64,000 nucleotides of DNA from positions 8,504,501 to 8,568,500 of the forward strand of contig OZ059900.1 in assembly GCA_964057225.1 (NCBI GenBank). Direction: 5' to 3'. A program made the translations under genes and the position numbers. The notes below the pieces were generated by a model. That model was not told the DNA's origin. It did no database searches and saw nothing but the letters and a program-made list of their open reading frames with translations. The stretch is from Auanema rhodensis. Its lineage: Eukaryota > Nematoda > Chromadorea > Rhabditida > Rhabditidae. Positions 38,656 to 52,573 of the stretch are shown in pieces; position 1 is the stretch's first letter, and every line of letters starts with the position of its first letter.

Positions 38656-41600
38656 AAGGCCCATATTTCAATCAGTTTCGATATTCGTGCAAAATACACC
38701 TATATCAACATTCTATGACAGTATTCCATACATTTAGTCGTTTTAGAAGAAAAAAATATGCTTAAGATCAAAAGTTTGACTGATTTTGCCAAAATGCCCT
38801 TCAATCCCCAAAAAACCAATAATTCTTGATATTTTCGGTCCTTTTTGACCAAAGTGGTTAAAATTGAACATATATATGTAAAAATAGTCAAAGTTTATGA
38901 ATCCTGAATTTAAAATCCATATCTCAAAGGGTCTGATCAAAACATACAGTTTTCACATGTTTTGTACCCAAAATCGTTGAATATATGGCGTTTTGAGCAT
39001 AAAAAGGCCCATATTTCAATCAGTTTCGATATTCGTGCAAAATACACCTATATCAACATTCTATGACAGTATTTCATACATTTAGTCGTTTTAGAAGAAA
39101 AAAATATGCTTAAGATCAAAAGTTTGACTGATTTTGCCAAAATGCCCTTCAATCCCCAAAAAACCAATAATTCTTGATATTTTCGGTCCTTTTTGACCAA
39201 AGTGGTTAAAATTGAACATATATATGTAAAAATAGTCAAAGTTTATGAATCCTGAATTTAAAATCCATATCTCAAAGGGTCTGATCAAAACATACAGTTT
39301 TCACATGTTTTGTACCCAAAATCGTTGAATATATGGCGTTTTGAGCATAAAAAGGCCCATATTTCAATCAGTTTTGATATTTGTGCAAAATAGACCTATA
39401 TGAACATTTTATGACAGTATTTCATACATTTAGTCGTTTTAGAAGAAAAAAATATGCTTAAGATCAAAAGTTTGACTGATTTAGCCAAAATGTCCTTCAA
39501 ACCCCAAAAAACCAATAATTCTTGATATTTTCGGTCCTTTTTGACCAAAGTGGTTAAAATTGAACATATATATGTAAAAATAGTCAAAGTTTATGAATCC
39601 TGAATTTCAAATCCATATCTCAAAGGGTCTGATCAAAACATACAGTTTTCACATGTTTTGTACCCAAAATCGTTGAATATATGGCGTTTTGAGCATAAAA
39701 AGGCCCATATTTCAATCAGTTTTGATATTTGTGCAAAATACACCTATATGAACATTCTATGACAGTATTTCATACATTTAGTCGTTTTAGAAGAAAAAAA
39801 TATGCTTAAGATCAGAAGTTTGACTGATTTTGCCAAAATGCCCTTCAATCCCCAAAAAACCAATAATTCTTGATATTTTCGGTCCTTTTTGACCAAAGTG
39901 GTTAAAATTGGACATAAATATGTAAAAATAGTCAAAGTTTATGAATCCTGAATTTCAAATCCATATCTCAAAGGGTCTGATCAAAACATACAGTTTTCAC
40001 ATGTTTTGTACCCAAAATCGTTGAATATATGGCGTTTTGAGCATAAAAAGGCCCATATTTCAATCAGTTTGGATATTTGTGCAAAATACACCTATATGAA
40101 CATTCTATGACAGTATTTCATACATTTAGTCGTTTTAGAAGAAAAAAATATGCTTAAGATCAAAAGTTTGACTGATTTTGCCAAAATGCCCTTCAATCCC
40201 CAAAAAACCAATAATTCTTGATATTTTCGGTCCTTTTTGACCAAAGTGGTTAAAATTAGACATAAATATGTAAAAATAGTCAAAGTTTATGAATCCTGAA
40301 TTTCAAATCCATATCTCAAAGGGTCTGATCAAAACATACAGTTTTCACATGTTTTGTACCCAAAATCGTTGAATATATGGCGTTTTGAGCATAAAAAGGC
40401 CCATATTTCACTCAGTTTGGATATTTGTGCAAAATACACCTATATGAACATTCTATGACAGTCTTCCATACATTTAGTCGTTTTAGAAGAAAAAAATATG
40501 CTTAAGATCAAAAGTTTGACTGATTTTGCCAAAATGCCCTTCAATCCCCAAAAAACCAATAATTCTTGATATTTTCGGTCCTTTTTGACCAAAGTGGTTA
40601 AAATTGGACATATATATGTAAAAATAGTCAAAGTTTATGAATCCTGAATTTCAAATCCATATCTCAAAGGGTCTGATCAAAACATACAGTTTTCACATGT
40701 TTTGTACCCAAAATCGTTGAATATATGGCGTTTTGAGCATAAAAAGGCCCATATTTCAATCAGTTTTGATATTTGTGCAAAATAGACCTATATGAACATT
40801 TTATGACAGTATTTCATACATTTAGTCGTTTTAGAAGAAAAAAATATGCTTAAGATCAAAAGTTTGACTGATTTAGCCAAAATGTCCTTCAAACCCCAAA
40901 AAACCAATAATTCTTGATATTTTTGGTCCTTTTTGACCAAAGTGGTTAAAATTGAACATATATATGTAAAAATAGTCAAAGTTTATGAATCCTGAATTTC
41001 AAATCCATATCTCAAAGGGTCTGATCAAAACATACAGTTTTCACATGTTTTGTACCCAAAATCGTTGAATATATGGCGTTTTGAGCATAAAAAGGCCCAT
41101 ATTTCAATCAGTTTTGATATTTGTGCAAAATAGACCTATATGAACATTTTATGACAGTATTTCATACATTTAGTCGTTTTAGAAGAAAAAAATATGCTTA
41201 AGATCAAAAGTTTGACTGATTTAGCCAAAATGTCCTTCAAACCCCAAAAAACCAATAATTCTTGATATTTTTGGTCCTTTTTGACCAAAGTGGTTAAAAT
41301 TGAACATATATATGTAAAAATAGTCAAAGTTTATGAATCCTGAATTTCAAATCCATATCTCAAAGGGTCTGATCAAAACATACAGTTTTCACATGTTTTG
41401 TACCCAAAATCGTTGAATATATGGCGTTTAGAGCATAAAAAGGCCCATATTTCAATCAGTTTCGATATTCGTGCAAAATACACCTATATGAACATTCTAT
41501 GACAGTATTTCATACATTTAGTCGTTTTAGAAGAAAAAAATATGCTTAAGATCAGAAGTTTGACTGATTTTGCCAAAATGCCCTTCAATCCCCAAAAAAC

Positions 41601-41787
41601 CAATAATTCTTGATATTTTCGGTCCTTTTTGACCAAAGTGGTTAAAATTAGACATAAATATGTAAAAATAGTCAAAGTTTATGAATCCTGAATTTCAAAT
41701 CCATATCTCAAAGGGTCTGATCAAAACATACAGTTTTCACATGTTTTGTACCCAGAATCGTTGAATATATGGCGTTTAGAGCATAAA
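38656..41787. repeat. Nine-monomer HOR, copy 2 (M112-M120)
   Basis: Matches M103-M111 monomer by monomer, including the paired T181 monomers (M118, M119), A339 in M119 and M120, and G316 in M120. The only difference I noticed is C71 in M112 against T71 in M103. Confidence 0.9.
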
Positions 41788-43874
41788 AAGGCCCATATTT
41801 CAATCAGTTTCGATATTCGTGCAAAATACACCTATATCAACATTCTATGACAGTATTCCATACATTTAGTCGTTTTAGAAGAAAAAAATATGCTTAAGAT
41901 CAAAAGTTTGACTGATTTTGCCAAAATGCCCTTCAATCCCCAAAAAACCAATAATTCTTGATATTTTCGGTCCTTTTTGACCAAAGTGGTTAAAATTGAA
42001 CATATATATGTAAAAATAGTCAAAGTTTATGAATCCTGAATTTCAAATCCATATCTCAAAGGGTCTGATCAAAACATACAGTTTTCACATGTTTTGTACC
42101 CAAAATCGTTGAATATATGGCGTTTTGAGCATAAAAAGGCCCATATTTCAATCAGTTTTGATATTTGTGCAAAATAGACCTATATGAACATTCTATGACA
42201 GTATTTCATACATTTAGTCGTTTTAGAAGAAAAAAATATGCTTAAGATCAAAAGTTTGACTGATTTTGCCAAAATGCCCTTCAATAACCAAAAAACCAAT
42301 AATTCTTGATATTTTCAGTCCTTTTCGACCAAAGTGGTTAAAATTGGACATAAATATGTAAAAATAGTCAAAGTTTATGAATCCTGAATTTCAAATCCAT
42401 ATCTCAAAGGGTCTGATCAAAACATACAGTTTTCACATGTTTTGTACCCAAAATCGTTGAATATATGGCGTTTTGAGCATAAAAAGGCCCATATTTCAAT
42501 CAGTTTCGATATTCTTGCAAAATACACCTATATCAACATTCTATGACAGTACTCCATACATTTAGTCGTTTTAGAAGAAAAAAATATGCTTAAGATCAAA
42601 AGTTTGACTGATTTTGCCAAAATGCCCTTCAATCCCCAAAAAACCAATAATTCTTGATATTTTCGGTCCTTCTTGACCAAAGTGGTTAAAATTGGACATA
42701 AATATGTAAAAATAGTCAAAGTTTATGAATCCTGAATTTCAAATCCATATCTCAAAGGGTCTGATCAAAACATACAGTTTTCACATGTTTTGTACCCAAA
42801 ATCGTTGAATATATGGCGTTTTGAGCATAAAAAGGCCCATATTTCAATCAGTTTCGATATTCGTGCAAAATACACCTATATCAACATTCTATGACAGTAT
42901 TCCATACATTTAGTCGTTTTAGAAGAAAAAAATATGCTTAAGATCAAAAGTTTGACTGATTTTGCCAAAATGCCCTTCAATCCCCAAAAAACCAATAATT
43001 CTTGATATTTTCGGTCCTTTTTGACCAAAGTGGTTAAAATTGGACACAAATATGTAAAAATAGTCAAAGTTTATGAATCCTGAATTTCAAATCCATATCT
43101 CAAAGGGTCTGATCAAAACATACAGTTTTCACATGTTTTGTACCCAAAATCGTTGAATATATGGCGTTTTGAGCATAAAAAGGCCCATATTTCAATCAGT
43201 TTCGATATTCGTGCAAAATACACCTATATCAACATTCTATGACAGTATTCCATACATTTAGTCGTTTTAGAAGAAAAAAATATGCTTAAGATCAAAAGTT
43301 TGACTGATTTTGCCAAAATGCCCTTCAATCCCCAAAAAACCAATAATTCTTGATATTTTCGGTCCTTTTTGACCAAAGTGGTTGAAATTGGACATAAATA
43401 TGTAAAAATAGTCAAAGTTTATGAATCCTGAATTTCAAATCCATATCTCAAAGGGTCTGATCAAAACATACAGTTTTCACATGTTTTGTACCCAAAATCG
43501 TTGAATATATGGCGTTTTGAGCATAAAAAGGCCCATATTTCAATCAGTTTTGATATTCGTGCAAAATACACCTATATGAACATTCTTTGACAGTATTTCA
43601 TACATTTAGTCGTTTTAGAAGAAAAAAATATGCTTAAGATCAAAAGTTTGACTGATTTTGCCAAAATGCCCTTCAATCCCCAAAAAACCAATAATTCTTG
43701 ATATTTTCGGTCTTTTTGACCAAAGTGGTTAAAATTGGACATATATATGTAAAAATAGTCAAAGTTTATGAATCCTGAATTTCAAATCCATATCTCAAAG
43801 GGTCTGATCAAAACATACAGTTTTCACATGTTTTGTATCCAAAATCGTTGAATATATGGCGTTTTGAGCATAAA
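41788..43874. repeat. Six-monomer segment, copy 1 (M121-M126)
   Basis: Contains a CAATAACC/CAGTCC monomer (M122), a C69 monomer (GTACTCC, M123), two A218/C71 monomers (M124; M125 with G205), and M126 (347 bp), which lacks one C at GGTCTTTTTGACC (43712). The set recurs as M137-M142. Private changes: C216 in M124 and T312 in M126. Confidence 0.88.
43528..43874. repeat. M126, 347-bp monomer with 1-bp C deletion
   Basis: GGTCC has become GGTC before the T-run (43712). The same lesion occurs in M142, so it predates the duplication of this six-monomer segment and serves as a lineage marker. Confidence 0.9.
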
Positions 43875-44222
43875 AAGGCCCATATTTCACTCAGTTTGGA
43901 TATTTGTGCAAAATACACCTATATGAACATTCTATGACAGTCTTCCATACATTTAGTCGTTTTAGAAGAAAAAAATATGCTTAAGATCAAAAGTTTGACT
44001 GATTTTGCCAAAATGCCCTTCAATAACCAAAAAACCAATAATTCTTGATATTTTCAGTCCTTTTTGACCAAAGTGGTTAAAATTGGACATAAATATGTAA
44101 AAATAGTCAAAGTTTATGAATCCTGAATTTCAAATCCATATCTCAAAGGGTCTGATCAAAACATACAGTTTTCACATGTTTTGTACCCAAAATCGTTGAA
44201 TATATGGCGTTTTGAGCATAAA
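43875..44222. repeat. Hybrid monomer M127
   Basis: The start is the C16/G24/C68 class, as in M143, the monomer at the equivalent position after M142. The rest is the CAATAACC/CAGTCC class with A218. The switch lies between sites 71 and 151. This is where the two six-monomer segment copies stop matching. Confidence 0.8.
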
Positions 44223-45962
44223 AAGGCCCATATTTCAATCAGTTTTGATATTCGTGCAAAATACACCTATATGAACATTCTTTGACAGTATTTCATACAT
44301 TTAGTCGTTTTAGAAGAAAAAAATATGCTTAAGATCAAAAGTTTGACTGATTTTGCCAAAATGCCCTTCAATCCCCAAAAAACCAATAATTCTTGATATT
44401 TTCGGTCCTTTTTGACCAAAGTGGTTAAAATTGGACATAAATATGTAAAAATAGTCAAAGTTTATGAATCCTGAATTTCAAATCCATATCTCAAAGGGTC
44501 TGATCAAAACATACAGTTTTCACATGTTTTGTACCCAAAATCGTTGAATATATGGCGTTTTGAGCATAAAAAGGCCCATATTTCAATCAGTTTCGATATT
44601 CGTGCAAAATACACCTATATCAACATTCTATGACAGTATTCCATACATTTAGTCGTTTTAGAAGAAAAAAATATGCTTAAGATCAAAAGTTTGACTGATT
44701 TTGCCAAAATGCCCTTCAATCCCCAAAAAACCAATAATTCTTGATATTTTCGGTCCTTTTTAACCAAAGTGGTTAAAATTGAACATATATATGTAAAAAT
44801 AGTCAAAGTTTATGAATCCTGAATTTCAAATCCATATCTCAAAGGGTCTGATCAAAACATACAGTTTTCACATGTTTTGTACCCAAAATCGTTGAATATA
44901 TGGCGTTTTGAGCATAAAAAGGCCCATATTTCAATCAGTTTCGATATTCGTGCAAAATACACCTATATCAACATTCTATGACAGTATTCCATACATTTAG
45001 TCGTTTTAGAAGAAAAAAATATGCTTAAGATCAAAAGTTTGACTGATTTTGCCAAAATGCCCTTCAAACCCCAAAAAACCAATAATTCTTGATATTTTCG
45101 GTCCTTTTTAACCAAAGTGGTTAAAATTGGACATATATATGTAGAAATAGTCGAAGTTTATGAATCCTGAATTTCAAATCCATATCTCAAAGGGTCTGAT
45201 CAAAACATACAGTTTTCACATGTTTTGTACCCAAAATCGTTGAATATATGGCGTTTTGAGCATAAAAAGGCCCATATTTCAATCAGTTTTGATATTCGTG
45301 CAAAATACACCTATATGAACATTCTTTGACAGTATTACATACATTTAGTCGTTTTAGAAGAAAAAAATATGCTTAAGATCAAAAGTTTGACTGATTTTGC
45401 CAAAATGCCCTTCAATAACCAAAAAACCAATAATTCTTGATATTTTCAGTCCTTTTTGACCAAAGTGGTTAAAATTGGACATAAATATGTAAAAATAGTC
45501 AAAGTTTATGAATCCTGAATTTCAAATCCATATCTCAAAGGGTCTGATCAAAACATACAGTTTTCACATGTTTTGTACCCAAAATCGTTGAATATATGGC
45601 GTTTTGAGCATAAAAAGGCCCATATTTCAATCAGTTTTGATATTCGTGCAAAATACACCTATATGAACATTCTTTGACAGTATTTCATACATTTAGTCGT
45701 TTTAGAAAAAAAAAATATGCTTAAGATCAAAAGTTTGAGTGATTTTGCCAAAATGCCCTTCAATCCCCAAAAAACCAATAATTCTTGATATTTTCGGTCC
45801 TTTTTGACCAAAGTGGTTAAAATTGGACATAAATATGTAAAAATAGTCAAAGTTTATGAATCCTGAATTTCAAATCCATATCTCAAAGGGTCTGATCAAA
45901 ACATACAGTTTTCACATGTTTTGTACCCAAAATCGTTGAATATATGGCGTTTTGAGCATAAA
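44223..45962. repeat. Five-monomer segment (M128-M132)
   Basis: Order: T60/A218; C51 with A192 (TTTTTAACC); G226/G235 with A192; CAATAACC; T60/A218. The same five recur at 50834-52573, and the first four at 53618-55009. M131 has private A71; M132 has private G125 and A94. Confidence 0.85.
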
Positions 45963-47354
45963 AAGGCCCATATTTCAATCAGTTTGGATATTTGTGCAAA
46001 ATACACCTATATGAACATTCTATGACAGTATTTCATACATTTAGTCGTTTTAGAAGAAAAAAATATGCTTAAGATCAAAAGTTTGACTGATTTTGCCAAA
46101 ATGCCCTTCAATCCCCAAAAAACCAATAATTCTTGATATTTTCGGTCCTTTTTGACCAAAGTGGTTAAAATTAGACATAAATATGTAAAAATAGTCAAAG
46201 TTTATGAATCCTGAATTTCAAATCCATATCTCAAAGGGTCTGATCAAAACATACAGTTTTCACATGTTTTGTACCCAGAATCGTTGAATATATGGCGTTT
46301 AGAGCATAAAAAGGCCCATATTTCAATCAGTTTCGATATTCGTGCAAAATACACCTATATGAACATTCTTTGACAGTATTTCATACATTTAGTCGTTTTA
46401 GAAGAAAAAAATATGCTTAAGATCAAAAGTTTGACTGATTTTGCCAAAATGCCCTTCAATAACCAAAAAACCAATAATTCTTGATATTTTCAGTCCTTTT
46501 TGACCAAAGTGGTTAAAATTGGACATAAATATGTAAAAATAGTCAAAGTTTATGAATCCTGAATTTCAAATCCATATCTCAAAGGGTCTGATCAAAACAT
46601 ACAGTTTTCACATGTTTTGTACCCAAAATCGTTGAATATATGGCGTTTTGAGCATAAAAAGGCCCATATTTCAATCAGTTTTGATATTCGTGCAAAATAC
46701 ACCTATATGAACATTCTTTGACAGTATTTCATACATTTAGTCGTTTTAGAAGAAAAAAATATGCTTAAGATCAAAAGTTTGACTGATTTTGCCAAAATGC
46801 CCTTCAATCCCCAAAAAACCAATAATTCTTGATATTTTCGGTCCTTTTTGACCAAAGTGGTTAAAATTGGACATAAATATGTAAAAATAGTCAAAGTTTA
46901 TGAATCCTGAATTTCAAATCCATATCTCAAAGGGTCTGATCAAAACATACAGTTTTCACATGTTTTGTACCCAAAATCGTTGAATATATGGCGTTTTGAG
47001 CATAAAAAGGCCCATATTTCAATCAGTTTGGATATTTGTGCAAAATACACCTATATGAACATTCTATGACAGTATTTCATACATTTAGTCGTTTTAGAAG
47101 AAAAAAATATGCTTAAGATCAAAAGTTTGACTGATTTTGCCAAAATGCCCTTCAATCCCCAAAAAACCAATAATTCTTGATATTTTCGGTCCTTTTTGAC
47201 CAAAGTGGTTAAAATTAGACATAAATATGTAAAAATAGTCAAAGTTTATGAATCCTGAATTTCAAATCCATATCTCAAAGGGTCTGATCAAAACATACAG
47301 TTTTCACATGTTTTGTACCCAGAATCGTTGAATATATGGCGTTTAGAGCATAAA
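45615..47354. repeat. Trimer-period stretch (M132-M136)
   Basis: M132 and M135 (T60/A218) and M133 and M136 (G24/A211 with G316/A339) repeat with a 1044-bp period; M134 is a CAATAACC monomer. M133 and M136 combine the start of M107/M116 with the end of M111/M120, with the switch between sites 116 and 316, so they are copies of one hybrid. Confidence 0.78.
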
Positions 47355-49441
47355 AAGGCCCATATTTCAATCAGTTTCGATATTCGTGCAAAATACACCT
47401 ATATCAACATTCTATGACAGTATTCCATACATTTAGTCGTTTTAGAAGAAAAAAATATGCTTAAGATCAAAAGTTTGACTGATTTTGCCAAAATGCCCTT
47501 CAATCCCCAAAAAACCAATAATTCTTGATATTTTCGGTCCTTTTTGACCAAAGTGGTTAAAATTGAACATATATATGTAAAAATAGTCAAAGTTTATGAA
47601 TCCTGAATTTCAAATCCATATCTCAAAGGGTCTGATCAAAACATACAGTTTTCACATGTTTTGTACCCAAAATCGTTGAATATATGGCGTTTTGAGCATA
47701 AAAAGGCCCATATTTCAATCAGTTTTGATATTTGTGCAAAATAGACCTATATGAACATTCTATGACAGTATTTCATACATTTAGTCGTTTTAGAAGAAAA
47801 AAATATGCTTAAGATCAAAAGTTTGACTGATTTTGCCAAAATGCCCTTCAATAACCAAAAAACCAATAATTCTTGATATTTTCAGTCCTTTTCGACCAAA
47901 GTGGTTAAAATTGGACATAAATATGTGAAAATAGTCAAAGTTTATGAATCCTGAATTTCAAATCCATATCTCAAAGGGTCTGATCAAAACATACAGTTTT
48001 CACATGTTTTGTACCCAAAATCGTTGAATATATGGCGTTTTGAGCATAAAAAGGCCCATATTTCAATCAGTTTCGATATTCTTGCAAAATACACCTATAT
48101 CAACATTCTATGACAGTACTCCATACATTTAGTCGTTTTAGAAGAAAAAAATATGCTTAAGATCAAAAGTTTGACTGATTTTGCCAAAATGCCCTTCAAT
48201 CCCCAAAAAACCAATAATTCTTGATATTTTCGGTCCTTCTTGACCAAAGTGGTTAAAATTGGACATAAATATGTAAAAATAGTCAAAGTTTATGAATCCT
48301 GAATTTCAAATCCATATCTCAAAGGGTCTGATCAAAACATACAGTTTTCACATGTTTTGTACCCAAAATCGTTGAATATATGGCGTTTTGAGCATAAAAA
48401 GGCCCATATTTCAATCAGTTTCGATATTCGTGCAAAATACACCTATATCAACATTCTATGACAGTATTCCATACATTTAGTCGTTTTAGAAGAAAAAAAT
48501 ATGCTTAAGATCAAAAGTTTGACTGATTTTGCCAAAATGCCCTTCAATCCCCAAAAAACCAATAATTCTTGATATTTTCGGTCCTTTTTGACCAAAGTGG
48601 TTAAAATTGGACATAAATATGTAAAAATAGTCAAAGTTTATGAATCCTGAATTTCAAATCCATATCTCAAAGGGTCTGATCAAAACATACAGTTTTCACA
48701 TGTTTTGTACCCAAAATCGTTGAATATATGGCGTTTTGAGCATAAAAAGGCCCATATTTCAATCAGTTTCGATATTCGTGCAAAATACACCTATATCAAC
48801 ATTCTATGACAGTATTCCATACATTTAGTCGTTTTAGAAGAAAAAAATATGCTTAAGATCAAAAGTTTGACTGATTTTGCCAAAATGCCCTTCAATCCCC
48901 AAAAAACCAATAATTCTTGATATTTTCGGTCCTTTTTGACCAAAGTGGTTGAAATTGGACATAAATATGTAAAAATAGTCAAAGTTTATGAATCCTGAAT
49001 TTCAAATCCATATCTCAAAGGGTCTGATCAAAACATACAGTTTTCACATGTTTTGTACCCAAAATCGTTGAATATATGGCGTTTTGAGCATAAAAAGGCC
49101 CATATTTCAATCAGTTTTGATATTCGTGCAAAATACACCTATATGAACATTCTTTGACAGTATTTCATACATTTAGTCGTTTTAGAAGAAAAAAATATGC
49201 TTAAGATCAAAAGTTTGACTGATTTTGCCAAAATGCCCTTCAATCCCCAAAAAACCAATAATTCTTGATATTTTCGGTCTTTTTGACCAAAGTGGTTAAA
49301 ATTGGACATATATATGTAAAAATAGTCAAAGTTTATGAATCCTGAATTTCAAATCCATATCTCAAAGGGTCTGATCAAAACATACAGTTTTCACATGTTT
49401 TGTACCCAAAATCGTTGAATATATGGCGTTTTGAGCATAAA
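47355..49441. repeat. Six-monomer segment, copy 2 (M137-M142)
   Basis: Same order as M121-M126, 16 monomers downstream, including C69 in M139 and the 1-bp C deletion in M142 (at 49279). M138 has G225 where M122 has A225. Both copies are preceded by a monomer with G316 and A339 (M120, M136), so the duplicated unit extends slightly to the left. Confidence 0.88.
49095..49441. repeat. M142, 347-bp monomer with 1-bp C deletion
   Basis: Same GGTCTTTTTGACC lesion as M126 (single C at 49279), without the private T312 of M126. Confidence 0.9.
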
Positions 49442-49789
49442 AAGGCCCATATTTCACTCAGTTTGGATATTTGTGCAAAATACACCTATATGAACATTCT
49501 ATGACAGTCTTCCATACATTTAGTCGTTTTAGAAGAAAAAAATATGCTTAAGATCAAAAGTTTGACTGATTTTGCCAAAATGCCCTTCAATCCCCAAAAA
49601 ACCAATAATTCTTGATATTTTCGGTCCTTTTTGACCAAAGTGGTTAAAATTGGACATATATATGTAAAAATAGTCAAAGTTTATGAATCCTGAATTTCAA
49701 ATCCATATCTCAAAGGGTCTGATCAAAACATACAGTTTTCACATGTTTTGTACCCAAAATCGTTGAATATATGGCGTTTTGAGCATAAA
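49442..49789. repeat. M143, C16/G24/C68 class monomer
   Basis: A complete copy of the CACTCAG/GTCTTCC class otherwise seen at M85, M90, M95, M102, M108 and M117. It lies between the six-monomer segment and the 8-monomer block. Confidence 0.8.
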
Positions 49790-52573
49790 AAGGCCCATAT
49801 TTCAATCAGTTTCGATATTCGTGCAAAATACACCTATATCAACATTCTATGACAGTATTCCATACATTTAGTCGTTTTAGAAGAAAAAAATATGCTTAAG
49901 ATCAAAAGTTTGACTGATTTTGCCAAAATGCCCTTCAATCCCCAAAAAACCAATAATTCTTGATATTTTCGGTCCTTTTTGACCAAAGTGGTTAAAATTG
50001 AACATATATATGTAAAAATAGTCAAAGTTTATGAATCCTGAATTTCAAATCCATATCTCAAAGGGTCTGATCAAAACATACAGTTTTCACATGTTTTGTA
50101 CCCAAAATCGTTGAATATATGGCGTTTTGAGCATAAAAAGGCCCATATTTCAATCAGTTTTGATATTTGTGCAAAATAGACCTATATGAACATTTTATGA
50201 CAGTATTTCATACATTTAGTCGTTTTAGAAGAAAAAAATATGCCTAAGATCAAAAGTTTGACTGATTTAGCCAAAATGTCCTTCAAACCCCAAAAAACCA
50301 ATAATTCTTGATATTTTCGGTCCTTTTTGACCAAAGTGGTTAAAATTGAACATATATATGTAAAAATAGTCAAAGTTTATGAATCCTGAATTTCAAATCC
50401 ATATCTCAAAGGGTCTGATCAAAACATACAGTTTTCACATGTTTTGTACCCAAAATCGTTGAATATATGGCGTTTTGAGCATAAAAAGGCCCATATTTCA
50501 ATCAGTTTTGATATTTGTGCAAAATACACCTATATGAACATTCTATGACAGTATTTCATACATTTAGTCGTTTTAGAAGAAAAAAATATGCTTAAGATCA
50601 GAAGTTTGACTGATTTTGCCAAAATGCCCTTCAATCCCCAAAAAACCAATAATTCTTGATATTTTCGGTCCTTTTTGACCAAAGTGGTTAAAATTGGACA
50701 TAAATATGTAAAAATAGTCAAAGTTTATGAATCCTGAATTTCAAATCCATATCTCAAAGGGTCTGATCAAAACATACAGTTTTCACATGTTTTGTACCCA
50801 AAATCGTTGAATATATGGCGTTTTGAGCATAAAAAGGCCCATATTTCAATCAGTTTTGATATTCGTGCAAAATACACCTATATGAACATTCTTTGACAGT
50901 ATTTCATACATTTAGTCGTTTTAGAAGAAAAAAATATGCTTAAGATCAAAAGTTTGACTGATTTTGCCAAAATGCCCTTCAATCCCCAAAAAACCAATAA
51001 TTCTTGATATTTTCGGTCCTTTTTGACCAAAGTGGTTAAAATTGGACATAAATATGTAAAAATAGTCAAAGTTTATGAATCCTGAATTTCAAATCCATAT
51101 CTCAAAGGGTCTGATCAAAACATACAGTTTTCACATGTTTTGTACCCAAAATCGTTGAATATATGGCGTTTTGAGCATAAAAAGGCCCATATTTCAATCA
51201 GTTTCGATATTCGTGCAAAATACACCTATATCAACATTCTATGACAGTATTCCATACATTTAGTCGTTTTAGAAGAAAAAAATATGCTTAAGATCAAAAG
51301 TTTGACTGATTTTGCCAAAATGCCCTTCAATCCCCAAAAAACCAATAATTCTTGATATTTTCGGTCCTTTTTAACCAAAGTGGTTAAAATTGAACATATA
51401 TATGTAAAAATAGTCAAAGTTTATGAATCCTGAATTTCAAATCCATATCTCAAAGGGTCTGATCAAAACATACAGTTTTCACATGTTTTGTACCCAAAAT
51501 CGTTGAATATATGGCGTTTTGAGCATAAAAAGGCCCATATTTCAATCAGTTTCGATATTCGTGCAAAATACACCTATATCAACATTCTATGACAGTATTC
51601 CATACATTTAGTCGTTTTAGAAGAAAAAAATATGCTTAAGATCAAAAGTTTGACTGATTTTGCCAAAATGCCCTTCAAACCCCAAAAAACCAATAATTCT
51701 TGATATTTTCGGTCCTTTTTAACCAAAGTGGTTAAAATTGGACATATATATGTAGAAATAGTCGAAGTTTATGAATCCTGAATTTCAAATCCATATCTCA
51801 AAGGGTCTGATCAAAACATACAGTTTTCACATGTTTTGTACCCAAAATCGTTGAATATATGGCGTTTTGAGCATAAAAAGGCCCATATTTCAATCAGTTT
51901 TGATATTCGTGCAAAATACACCTATATGAACATTCTTTGACAGTATTTCATACATTTAGTCGTTTTAGAAGAAAAAAATATGCTTAAGATCAAAAGTTTG
52001 ACTGATTTTGCCAAAATGCCCTTCAATAACCAAAAAACCAATAATTCTTGATATTTTCAGTCCTTTTTGACCAAAGTGGTTAAAATTGGACATAAATATG
52101 TAAAAATAGTCAAAGTTTATGAATCCTGAATTTCAAATCCATATCTCAAAGGGTCTGATCAAAACATACAGTTTTCACATGTTTTGTACCCAAAATCGTT
52201 GAATATATGGCGTTTTGAGCATAAAAAGGCCCATATTTCAATCAGTTTTGATATTCGTGCAAAATACACCTATATGAACATTCTTTGACAGTATTTCATA
52301 CATTTAGTCGTTTTAGAAGAAAAAAATATGCTTAAGATCAAAAGTTTGACTGATTTTGCCAAAATGCCCTTCAATCCCCAAAAAACCAATAATTCTTGAT
52401 ATTTTCGGTCCTTTTTGACCAAAGTGGTTAAAATTGGACATAAATATGTAAAAATAGTCAAAGTTTATGAATCCTGAATTTCAAATCCATATCTCAAAGG
52501 GTCTGATCAAAACATACAGTTTTCACATGTTTTGTACCCAAAATCGTTGAATATATGGCGTTTTGAGCATAAA
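49790..52573. repeat. Eight-monomer HOR, copy 1 (M144-M151)
   Basis: Order: C51/A212; T58/T142 with C107 (GCCTAAG); G116/A218; T60/A218; A192; G226/G235/A192; CAATAACC; T60/A218. It recurs 2784 bp downstream. C107 occurs only in M145 and M153. Confidence 0.88.

Noticed and set aside
27868-41787. Assembly duplication as the sole explanation of the HOR structure
   Set aside because: Different blocks have different periods, private mutations and in-register hybrids, which an assembler would not invent. Individual identical copies (M81-M100, M103-M120) could still be miscounted, which is noted under the findings.
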